A DNA stretch of 7,940 nucleotides from NCBI GenBank assembly GCA_009787435.1, contig WRFW01000161.1, positions 1-7,940 of the forward strand. The letters run 5' to 3'. The notes under the pieces were generated by a model. That model ran no database searches. It was not told where the DNA came from and was given only the letters and a program-made list of their open reading frames with translations. The stretch is from Defluviitaleaceae bacterium (GTDB taxonomy: Bacteria > Bacillota > Clostridia > Lachnospirales > UBA5962). Numbering within the stretch: the stretch's first letter is position 1; the number at the start of each line of letters is the position of its first letter. Below are positions 1 to 5,480 of the stretch, piece by piece. The translations under genes and the position numbers were made by a program.

Positions 1-460
1 AGGTGTAGGAAACGGTTTGTTGCCAGACGGTATGAGCTTAGCAGGCGACCCACCCCACGCCCATAGAATTAATGCATCACCTATAGTGCCATCTCATTCC
101 CATGATATGCAGCATACGCACAATATACCCTCCCATATGCATAACCTTATCTTGCAAAACCATTTCCATCAGATTACCATACCACAGCATAGCCACACAG
201 TAAATATACAACCCCATTCACATAGCGTAAACATACCAAACCACCAACACCAAATTACTATCCCGCCCCACCAACATAATTTAACACTTCCAAACCATAC
301 ACATGATATTGAATTTGGCATATGGCAAGGGCAAACTGCGAGCAATGTAAGCATTAGAGTAGATAACAACACAATTCCTCTGCCCCAAGGCACAGATTTA
401 AGCAATCTTGATGCAATACCATTTTTACGCCGTGGGCAAGGGGGCAATGGCACAGATTAG
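1..460 (+). CDS. Phage tail spike / minor structural protein, C-terminal part (5' end outside window, frameshifted near 3' end)
   Basis: The reading frame is open from base 2, so the TTG at 17 is not a real start and the protein begins left of the window. The visible part is the C-terminal region of a tail-tip protein of the kind found in Firmicutes siphophages (minor structural/spike proteins). It has a long run of His-x-His motifs, then a small beta domain beginning EFGIWQGQTASNV and continuing IRVDNNTIP and AIPFL. As I recall the family, such proteins end with a Trp-His-x-Ile-Glu-Ile segment and a Ser-Arg-Gly-Gly-Gly-x-Tyr tail. Here the frame instead stops at 458-460 after GGNGTD, while the expected ending is encoded one frame over (442-546). 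Either the gene lost one G from the G run at 440-444, the sequence has an error there, or the ribosome shifts by -1. The role is structural, at the tail tip. The upstream enzymatic or baseplate-binding domains cannot be seen. Confidence 0.85.
   Translation, partial: GVGNGLLPDGMSLAGDPPHAHRINASPIVPSHSHDMQHTHNIPSHMHNLILQNHFHQITIPQHSHTVNIQPHSHSVNIPNHQHQITIPPHQHNLTLPNHTHDIEFGIWQGQTASNVSIRVDNNTIPLPQGTDLSNLDAIPFLRRGQGGNGTD
56..304 (+). repeat. His-x-His repeat array in the tail spike (27-bp coding period)
   Basis: Ten His-x-His motifs occur between 56 and 304. From 134 on, seven are exactly nine codons apart, each followed by alternating hydrophobic residues and usually Pro (for example HSHSVNIPN and HQHQITIPP). 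HxH motifs in trimeric phage fibres and spikes, such as T4 gp37, bind iron along the threefold axis. Metal binding here is inferred from that pattern. The DNA copies are diverged, so this is a protein repeat rather than a recent DNA duplication. Confidence 0.85.
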
Positions 461-546
461 AGATATTGCCAAACAGCATGAGCCGTGTTTCTGCATGGCT
501 ATTTTTAAGATTTTCAACAAATTCAAGAGGAGGAGGGGTATATTAA
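442..546 (+). other. Out-of-frame C-terminus of the tail spike protein
   Basis: In the frame one base back from the upstream coding frame, codons 445-543 read QWHRLEILPNS, then MSRVSAWLFLRF, then STNSRGGGVY and TAA at 544-546. This matches the usual ending of tail spike/minor structural proteins, with the Trp-His and Arg-Gly-Gly-Gly features in order. This frame is closed upstream by TGA at 409-411, so the switch must occur between 412 and 457. The five-G run at 440-444 is the obvious place: a sixth G would give a continuous CAA GGG GGG CAA TGG reading. Confidence 0.85.
526..537 (+). promoter_or_regulatory. Strong Shine-Dalgarno inside the end of the tail spike gene
   Basis: The bases AGAGGAGGAGGG lie 8 bases before the ATG at 546 and strongly match the anti-Shine-Dalgarno. 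The same bases encode the Arg-Gly-Gly-Gly tail of the spike protein in its original frame, so the site does double duty. Confidence 0.75.
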
Positions 547-620
547 TGAGCTTAAAAAATAAGCATTCAATTATTGTTAATATCACTTTTGCCAAAAAAG
601 AGAGGGCAATATGGACTTGA
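546..620 (+). CDS. Small 24-residue ORF coupled to the tail fibre gene
   Basis: This ORF starts at ATG 546, one base overlapping the original TAA of the spike gene, and is served by the strong ribosome binding site at 526-537. It encodes MSLKNKHSIIVNITFAKKER plus four residues, and its TGA (618-620) overlaps the start of the fibre gene at 611. I do not recognise the peptide. With stop and start overlapping at both ends it would couple translation of the spike and fibre genes even if the peptide itself has no function. It is basic, with a short hydrophobic beta-like stretch and no clear membrane segment. It could be a leader for coupling or a small structural peptide. The strength of its binding site compared with the modest GAGAGG before 611 favours a real translated unit. 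Confidence 0.5.
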   Translation: MSLKNKHSIIVNITFAKKERAIWT

Positions 621-3427
621 AAAATATGTACGCAGGCATGGTTAACAGCCCCGAAACATTTTTAGTATTTGCTATATCCGATATAGATACCGAAATAGTT
701 GTGCATAACGTTTCTTTTATTCCAAACCCACCAAACTTACTAACTATAGGCGGCAATAATATTAATGCAGAAACTGTGCGAGTAACTGAAATTAACGGCA
801 ACACCTTAACAGTAGAGCGTGGCTTTCAAGGCAACGCCCGCCCTTGGGAAAGCGGGGCTGTAATTTTCCGAAGTTTCACAGCTTACGACCACGATACTTT
901 TATTGAAAACATAGAAACAATAGACAATGAATTGAAACAATTAGACGACACAATAACAGAAACGCAAAATACATTAAATAACTTAAATATCCCTAATATC
1001 CGCACAGCTCAAGTAAACAGCTCCACAGTAGCACAGATGAATATGGGTAACACGGTTATGAATTTTGCCACATTCTTAACGAATACAGGCGGTGATTTTA
1101 ATAATTTTACAACGGTGGGACGTTTTCAACTAGCAATGACTTTAGCAGAATTTAATTCAATCTTAAACAGACCAAATATAACCTCAGCCGGCATAGGCGG
1201 AACTTTAAGAATTTTTATAGACGTTTTAACATTAAGAACTAACTCCTTACTTCAAACGATTTTTATAGCAGGCGGAAATAACCCTACAACTGCAAGAAAA
1301 TTTGAAAGATATAGGCATAGTGGGGCTTGGTCTATGAATTGGACTTCAATTTATTCAGATGAGCAAGCAAGGGCAAAAACATTAGAGTTAGAAAACAGAA
1401 TAGAAAATTTAAGAGAAGAGCTGCAAACAGAAATTAATACACGGCGTGGCACTCTGCAATTTGATTATACACCCGAAACCCGCAATATAGATTTATGGCA
1501 AAGCTTAACTACTTTAAACTTAGCAATAAATAACACTAACCCTTTAATTACCGAAAACATGACAAGCACAGTTACAATCTTTCATGATGGCTATATTTAT
1601 ATAGGCGGCTCAGGAAGTTCAGGAGCAGAAACGAGTTTTAGAAGATTTGACACAGAAAAAAGATATTTTGAACGATTGCCGCCTATGCCCGCTAACCCTT
1701 TAGGCGGCTTGCTTAGAGAGCACGAGGGCTTTTTATATCTCTTTGGCTGTGCTGTAACTCCTTTTAACCGTGTATGGCGATATAGTATAGAAAATGAAGA
1801 ATGGCAAGAATTAGAGCCACACCCGCTAGCAGACATAAGGCTTGCAAGCGGCGGCTTTATAAACGGTTTGTTTTATTTAACAGGAACAACAACAGCACCG
1901 AACACACTAAGAGCATACGACCCTATAGCCAACATATGGTTAGATGAGCTAGCCCCAAACGGAATGACTACCCCTAATAACTCCACATCTTGCATTTTTG
2001 ATAATATGCTATACGTATTTAATACTACAACCGTTAACGATAATAGAAAATACGACCCCATAACCGATACTTGGGAAAATATATCTGCCTTGCCCTCTCC
2101 AAGTGCTAGTAATAACGGCATGGCTTTTGTGCTAAACGAACAAATATACCTTACACGCAGAGGAACAGCGGCACAATCATTTTTAAAACGTTTTGACCCC
2201 GAAACCGAAACTTGGGCAGCACTAACCCAACCAAACTGGACTACAACAGGCGGCAGCTATGCAGCAAATGAAAGCGAACTTTTTCAAATGGGCGGCACAA
2301 GCAGACCAAGCCAAGTTTCAAGCATATTAGTTTCAGACATAATCGCTAACTGGCCTATAATAGGGCACGTTGTGGCTGCATTAAATAACCCTGTTGCAAA
2401 CTGCATTAATGATGAAGTTTACTTAATGGGTACAGCAGTGAACCCAGCAGGGCAATTAATATCATATAATATTGAAAATGATACTTGGCAAATGAAAGCG
2501 ACAGCAAACCAAGATTTAAGAAATGCCGTAACCTTTATATACGGCGATAAACTTTATACACTTGGCGGCACAGCTCAGCAAACAGCTTTTAGTGTTTATA
2601 ACCCCCAAAACAATACTTGGGAAACACTGCCTAACTCTCCCGCTCCTATTCTTCGCCCTGCGGGAGCAATTATTCATAATGAAAATGTATTTATAATATC
2701 TGCTAATAACATTTTCATTAAATATAATTTTGCAATGAACAGTTGGGCAATGCTGCCTAACCTGCCCTTTGCAAGCGGGCATATAACAGCTCAAAAAATA
2801 GGCAGTAGAATATATACAGTAATTCATAATGCCGTATGGCTATATGATATAGACTTACAAACTTGGCGGCAAGATACGAGCACAGCTTTGCCTGTTCAAA
2901 CCGACACAATATCGGGAACGCTAGGCACGGGCGTTTGGGCTGCTACAGCAAGCACCGTTACAATAAACAACCCTACTTCTACCCTTAATGATGATTTTAT
3001 GTACATTACCCCGCCAACAACAACCATTACAAACGTTCTAACTCCTGCAAATAGGCTCATACGCTACAACCCCAAAACGAGAACTGGAAACCGCACAGCC
3101 TCTGCCCCTCTGTCTATAGTAGGTGGTATAGTAATGGATTATAACAACCCGCCTTACACTAAAGGCGATAGCCTTTTAATCTTCATAAACAATCAAATAT
3201 TACAATACCAAGTAGCAGAGATGAGCGAGCAAACCGAACGCCGTATACTTGCAGAAGTTACAGAGGGGCAAAGCATTTTTTATGAAACAGCCCATGAAGA
3301 TATATACTTAACACTAAACGGCAATAAAATTCCACATGGTAAAAGCATAGCAGAAGAAAGCGGCTTTCTAATTTTAGCCTATGATAAAGTTAGAAGTAAC
3401 ACCTTTATAAAAGGTTGGGTTATTTAA
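611..3427 (+). CDS. Phage tail fibre / receptor-binding protein with kelch beta-propeller repeats
   Basis: This 938-residue protein probably forms the host-recognition fibre at the tail tip. Residues 1-95 resemble the tail-attachment domain common in Firmicutes phage fibres (YAGMVNSPET, an AETVRV strand, VERGFQGNARPW, FTAYDHDTFIENIE). A short coiled coil follows at about 100-125. A pyocin-knob-like domain spans about 128-246 and ends in the typical aromatic run with W240 and W244. A second coiled coil is at about 249-280. From about 317 to 860 come roughly 12 kelch-like units of about 45 residues, marked by Tyr/Phe-Asp/Asn-Pro and Trp signatures near 391, 436, 481, 528, 619, 663, 705, 745 and 819. 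Kelch propellers often bind sugars, so a carbohydrate receptor is plausible but inferred. Residues 870-938 form a separate C-terminal domain I do not recognise. ATG 611 is chosen because the frame is closed at 578 and GAGAGG lies just upstream. Confidence 0.85.
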   Translation: MDLKNMYAGMVNSPETFLVFAISDIDTEIVVHNVSFIPNPPNLLTIGGNNINAETVRVTEINGNTLTVERGFQGNARPWESGAVIFRSFTAYDHDTFIENIETIDNELKQLDDTITETQNTLNNLNIPNIRTAQVNSSTVAQMNMGNTVMNFATFLTNTGGDFNNFTTVGRFQLAMTLAEFNSILNRPNITSAGIGGTLRIFIDVLTLRTNSLLQTIFIAGGNNPTTARKFERYRHSGAWSMNWTSIYSDEQARAKTLELENRIENLREELQTEINTRRGTLQFDYTPETRNIDLWQSLTTLNLAINNTNPLITENMTSTVTIFHDGYIYIGGSGSSGAETSFRRFDTEKRYFERLPPMPANPLGGLLREHEGFLYLFGCAVTPFNRVWRYSIENEEWQELEPHPLADIRLASGGFINGLFYLTGTTTAPNTLRAYDPIANIWLDELAPNGMTTPNNSTSCIFDNMLYVFNTTTVNDNRKYDPITDTWENISALPSPSASNNGMAFVLNEQIYLTRRGTAAQSFLKRFDPETETWAALTQPNWTTTGGSYAANESELFQMGGTSRPSQVSSILVSDIIANWPIIGHVVAALNNPVANCINDEVYLMGTAVNPAGQLISYNIENDTWQMKATANQDLRNAVTFIYGDKLYTLGGTAQQTAFSVYNPQNNTWETLPNSPAPILRPAGAIIHNENVFIISANNIFIKYNFAMNSWAMLPNLPFASGHITAQKIGSRIYTVIHNAVWLYDIDLQTWRQDTSTALPVQTDTISGTLGTGVWAATASTVTINNPTSTLNDDFMYITPPTTTITNVLTPANRLIRYNPKTRTGNRTASAPLSIVGGIVMDYNNPPYTKGDSLLIFINNQILQYQVAEMSEQTERRILAEVTEGQSIFYETAHEDIYLTLNGNKIPHGKSIAEESGFLILAYDKVRSNTFIKGWVI

Positions 3428-3540
3428 AAATGCCCAAGTTTCACTATACCAAAGCTATAATAAACCTCTATTTTTCCCGCCTAATTACTAGCAAAAATTA
3501 AAATCACACCATCACTAAAGACATATGGAGGCAACAAAAA

Positions 3541-3849
3541 ATGAACCAAGAAAACATAATTCATACTCTAGGCAAACACGAAGAACAGCTAACAAGCTTA
3601 CGGACTGAAATAACTAGCCTAAAAAACCTAACAGAACAAATATACGAGATGACAGCAACAATGAAAGTGCTCGCAACCAAAATAGACAAACAAAACACTA
3701 CAATAGAGCGTTTTGGCAAGCGTATAGGCACGCTTGAAACAGCCCCAAATAGCCGCCTAAGAAATAAATTTGACTATATAACAAAATATGCACTAATCGC
3801 CGCCATAACCGCTATTATTGCTTATTTATTTGGGTTGCTAGGCTTGTAA
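3541..3849 (+). CDS. XhlA-like holin-associated membrane protein
   Basis: This is a 102-residue protein. About 70 residues are hydrophilic and strongly heptad-patterned (coiled coil, residues 8-68). A basic linker follows, then one membrane helix at about 79-101 (YALIAAITAIIAYLFGLL). That plan and size fit the haemolysin XhlA family, which in Bacillus phage PBSX works with the holin XhlB to permit lysis. The start is supported by GGAGG at 3526-3530, ten bases upstream. It follows the fibre gene by 113 bases, the usual place for the lysis module. Unusually, no second holin and no endolysin follow. Other phage coiled-coil tail-anchored proteins look similar, so the family call rests on architecture and position. 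Confidence 0.65.
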   Translation: MNQENIIHTLGKHEEQLTSLRTEITSLKNLTEQIYEMTATMKVLATKIDKQNTTIERFGKRIGTLETAPNSRLRNKFDYITKYALIAAITAIIAYLFGLLGL

Positions 3850-3876
3850 GCTAACTAATACACATTAATTTAAATA

Positions 3877-3914
3877 AAAAAAGCCCTGCCCCAAAAAGGG
3901 GCAAAGGACTTTTA
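3877..3914 (-). terminator. Intrinsic terminator between convergent genes
   Basis: GCCCC (3888-3892) pairs with GGGGC (3898-3902) around an AAAAA loop, with a T-A pair below. An outer AAAGCCC/GGACTTT stem has a two-base bulge and one mismatch. Read on the - strand it is followed by seven T, which suits the lipoprotein gene ending at 3923. On the + strand it has four T and may also stop the late transcript. Confidence 0.8.
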
Positions 3915-3922
3915 AATTTATG

Positions 3923-4438
3923 TTATCTTAGTGCTTCAAGATTTGCTCTAGTTTCAAGTAGGTCTTCTTCAATTACTTCAAGTGCCATCTGTAGTAAATA
4001 GGCATCATCATAACCATCAAGAGAAGCTAAATCATGTAAACTTGGAAGTACAGCAAAATCAAGAAAGCCTGGCAACGCAAATATTTCTATCCAAATTTCT
4101 TGATGTTGCCTTATAGTATCTAGGCTATTCTCTATAGCATCCCGTACGGTACTAATAAATAGGATTGCCATCATAATATTATCTCTCTCAAATTGTTCTA
4201 AAATTACGTCAATACGACTAATTGCCCATTCAAGATGTTCATAAAATAATGCTGTTCTTTCAGTTCCTGTTTCTTCACTCGCTTCATTGGGAGTTATTAC
4301 TTCTTCTTGAGTATTAGCATTTATAGTAGGCTCATATGCAGCATTATCATCTCCGCAGCTTGTAAGTGAAAAGCTCAATAATAATGCTGTTGGCAACATG
4401 AAAGCTAACGTTTTAATACTTTTGCTTTTTTTATACAT
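3923..4438 (-). CDS. Prophage-encoded lipoprotein, function unknown
   Basis: This 171-residue protein has a clear lipoprotein signal: a basic start (MYKKSKSIK), a hydrophobic stretch at 11-23 and a lipobox L25-T26-S27-C28. It should therefore be exported, lipid-modified on Cys28 and held on the outer face of the membrane. A polar, Asn/Glu/Thr-rich linker (about 29-58) leads to an acidic, mostly helical domain (about 60-171) that I cannot place in a family. AAGGAG lies about 13 bases before the ATG. The gene runs against the phage late genes, has its own promoter (4508-4536) and its own terminator, so it is probably expressed in the lysogen. Phage lipoproteins such as Ltp of Streptococcus phage TP-J34 block DNA entry by related phages. 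That role fits the context but no Ltp-like repeats are visible, so it stays a hypothesis. Confidence 0.8.
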   Translation of the reverse strand: MYKKSKSIKTLAFMLPTALLLSFSLTSCGDDNAAYEPTINANTQEEVITPNEASEETGTERTALFYEHLEWAISRIDVILEQFERDNIMMAILFISTVRDAIENSLDTIRQHQEIWIEIFALPGFLDFAVLPSLHDLASLDGYDDAYLLQMALEVIEEDLLETRANLEALR

Positions 4439-4507
4439 TTTATGTATTTACTCCTTTCTTTAGTATTTATCACACAAAACAAGCAAATTCTGCAGATACA
4501 GTTAATT

Positions 4508-4536
4508 ATTATATCACAACTCACACTTTTTTTCAA
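4508..4536 (-). promoter_or_regulatory. Strong sigma-A promoter for the lipoprotein gene
   Basis: On the - strand, TTGAAA (4531-4536) and TATAAT (4508-4513) are separated by 17 bases, with a TG one base before the -10 (extended -10). The -10 is perfect and the -35 has five of six consensus bases. It lies about 70 bases upstream of the lipoprotein ATG. Confidence 0.75.
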
Positions 4537-4543
4537 TACTTTT

Positions 4544-4563
4544 TTCAAAAAAATTTTGTTGAA
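4544..4563. promoter_or_regulatory. 20-bp inverted repeat between divergent promoters (possible operator)
   Basis: Nine of ten positions pair about a centre between 4553 and 4554 (arms TTCAAaAAAA and TTTTgTTGAA). It lies between the lipoprotein promoter and the proposed methyltransferase -35, which it overlaps. The sequence is very AT-rich, so chance symmetry is possible. Confidence 0.35.
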
Positions 4564-4587
4564 TTTAAAAATTTTATGTTTCATAAA
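4559..4587 (+). promoter_or_regulatory. Possible sigma-A promoter for the methyltransferase gene
   Basis: TTGAAT (4559-4564) and CATAAA (4582-4587) are spaced by 17 bases, matching four of six -10 positions. It is the best candidate upstream of the methyltransferase, which cannot be read from the divergent lipoprotein transcript. In an AT-rich stretch this match is only suggestive. Confidence 0.35.
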
Positions 4588-4626
4588 CAAATAAAATAAG
4601 CAAAGTAATAAAAGGATATTTAAAAA

Positions 4627-5343
4627 ATGAACAAAATAATACAAGGAGATGCACTCCAAATATTAAGACAAATGCCAAATAGTGAATTTGGTGGTATAAT
4701 TACAGACCCACCTTATTCAAGCGGTGGTCTACATATAGGATATAGGCAAAAATCAACAGCTACAAAATATACAGAAAATAAATCAAATAATATTTTTCCA
4801 AACTTTGCAGGTGATGCCAAAGACCAACGCTCATGGACAAACTGGACAGCAGAATGGCTTAGAGAATGCTTGCGAGTTTCTAAACAAGGAGCTATAATTT
4901 GTATTTTTATTGATTGGCGGCAATTGCCATCATTAACAGATGCCTTGCAATGGGCAGACTGGACGTGGAGAGGTGTTTTAGTTTGGGATAAAATAAACTG
5001 TAGACCTCAAAAAGGGCGTTTCAAACAACAAGCAGAATTTATTGTTTGGGGCAGCAAAGGTAATTTACCCACAAACCGAAACGCACCTTGCCTAAATGGT
5101 ATTTTTAATTACTCAATGGCAGTTAGTGCAAAAAGAGTGCACCAAGTAGAAAAGCCATTAAAACTAATGCGAGAACTCATTAAAATAGTAGAACCAAACG
5201 AAAAAATACTTGACCCCTTTTGCGGCAGTGGAACAACATTGCTTGCGGCTCAGCTAGAAAATTACCAAGCAGTAGGCATTGAAGTTTCAGAAGAATATAC
5301 AGAAATAGCAAGGCAAAGACTAAATAGCAATATAGAAATATAA
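4627..5343 (+). CDS. Stand-alone DNA methyltransferase (N6-adenine/N4-cytosine type, beta class)
   Basis: This 238-residue enzyme should transfer a methyl group from S-adenosylmethionine to an exocyclic amino group in DNA. The catalytic motif IV is D27-P-P-Y30, and the AdoMet-binding motif I is DPFCGSGT at 196-203. Motif IV before motif I places it in the beta class, and DPPY is more often seen in adenine-N6 enzymes. The AKRVHQVEKPLKLM segment before motif I is typical of the N6_N4_Mtase family (PF01555). The central part (about 40-150) should hold the target-recognition region; its site cannot be read from sequence. AAAGGA lies about 11 bases before the ATG. No restriction gene is adjacent, so it is probably an orphan phage enzyme that protects phage DNA or alters host expression. 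Its own terminator follows directly. Confidence 0.9.
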   Translation: MNKIIQGDALQILRQMPNSEFGGIITDPPYSSGGLHIGYRQKSTATKYTENKSNNIFPNFAGDAKDQRSWTNWTAEWLRECLRVSKQGAIICIFIDWRQLPSLTDALQWADWTWRGVLVWDKINCRPQKGRFKQQAEFIVWGSKGNLPTNRNAPCLNGIFNYSMAVSAKRVHQVEKPLKLMRELIKIVEPNEKILDPFCGSGTTLLAAQLENYQAVGIEVSEEYTEIARQRLNSNIEI

Positions 5344-5345
5344 AT

Positions 5346-5379
5346 AAAAAGCCACTTCTAAAAACTAGAGTGGCTTTTT
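5346..5379 (+). terminator. Intrinsic terminator after the methyltransferase gene
   Basis: AAAAAGCCAC (5346-5355) pairs with GTGGCTTTTT (5370-5379) and TCTA (5357-5360) with TAGA (5366-5369), with one bulged T and an AAAAC loop. The T run directly follows the GC-rich part of the stem. The A run on the left means it can also act on the - strand, which would shield the prophage from transcription of the truncated host gene. Confidence 0.85.
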
Positions 5380-5454
5380 ATTACTTTTTAGGAGTATATT
5401 TTTTTATGCACTATTCAATATATTTTTGGTTTCTAAGTATCTCACCACTTCCTA

Positions 5455-5480
5455 ACTTACTCAGTTGAATTAGTTATAGT
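5455..5480. other. Inferred prophage-host junction (attachment site)
   Basis: The SleC-like reading frame matches its family up to the Thr-Ile-Thr-Asn-Ser-Thr stretch (codons 215-220, about 5463-5480). It then changes to one Glu and a TAA, where I expect Ala-Phe/Tyr-Asp-His. No frame beyond this point resembles the rest of the family, so an insertion fits better than a frameshift. The core sequence cannot be fixed without the other prophage end. Confidence 0.6.

Larger units (their letters stand above)
1..5466. mobile_element. Right end of a prophage (tail, holin-associated and cargo genes)
   Basis: Tail spike, kelch tail fibre, XhlA-like protein, lipoprotein and stand-alone methyltransferase lie together and end at a point where a host gene is cut short. 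The + strand order of tail tip, fibre and holin-associated protein is the usual late-gene order of Firmicutes siphophages. The left end lies outside the window, so size, integrase and the matching attachment site are unseen. The right boundary is inferred from the truncation of the SleC-like gene and is accurate to perhaps 10 to 20 bases. The absence of an endolysin at this end means a defective element cannot be excluded. Confidence 0.85.

Noticed and set aside
169..453. Long - strand open frame opposite the His-rich tail repeats
   Set aside because: It is a shadow of the repeat-coded + strand gene: a Trp/Cys-rich product with no binding site.
3456..3461. Perfect TATAAT upstream of the XhlA-like gene
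   Set aside because: No acceptable -35 at 16-18 bases and no extended -10, so expected by chance in AT-rich DNA. Late read-through is simpler.
3430..3501. Short + strand ORF of 23 codons after the fibre gene (MPKFHYTKAII...)
   Set aside because: No well-placed ribosome binding site, no recognisable family, and length within chance for this composition.
3877..3914. CRISPR-like or tRNA-like structure between the XhlA-like gene and the lipoprotein gene
   Set aside because: The fold is a simple hairpin with a T run, fully explained as a terminator. No repeated units or cloverleaf were found in the window.
4405..4659. - strand open frame across the divergent promoter region
   Set aside because: It overlaps both promoters and the starts of two well-supported genes. 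The Lys/Ile/Phe/Cys-rich translation reflects AT-rich non-coding DNA.
5406..5468. 20-codon + strand ORF after the methyltransferase terminator, with GGAG upstream
   Set aside because: It follows a strong terminator, has a long spacing to GGAG, and its end falls in host gene sequence across the junction.
5411..5470. - strand open frame at the phage edge (LSKLGSGEILRNQKYIE) that could be the end of a phage gene split at the attachment site
   Set aside because: Less than 20 codons, so an open frame is likely by chance. It would only be credible if the other prophage end carries the matching upstream part.
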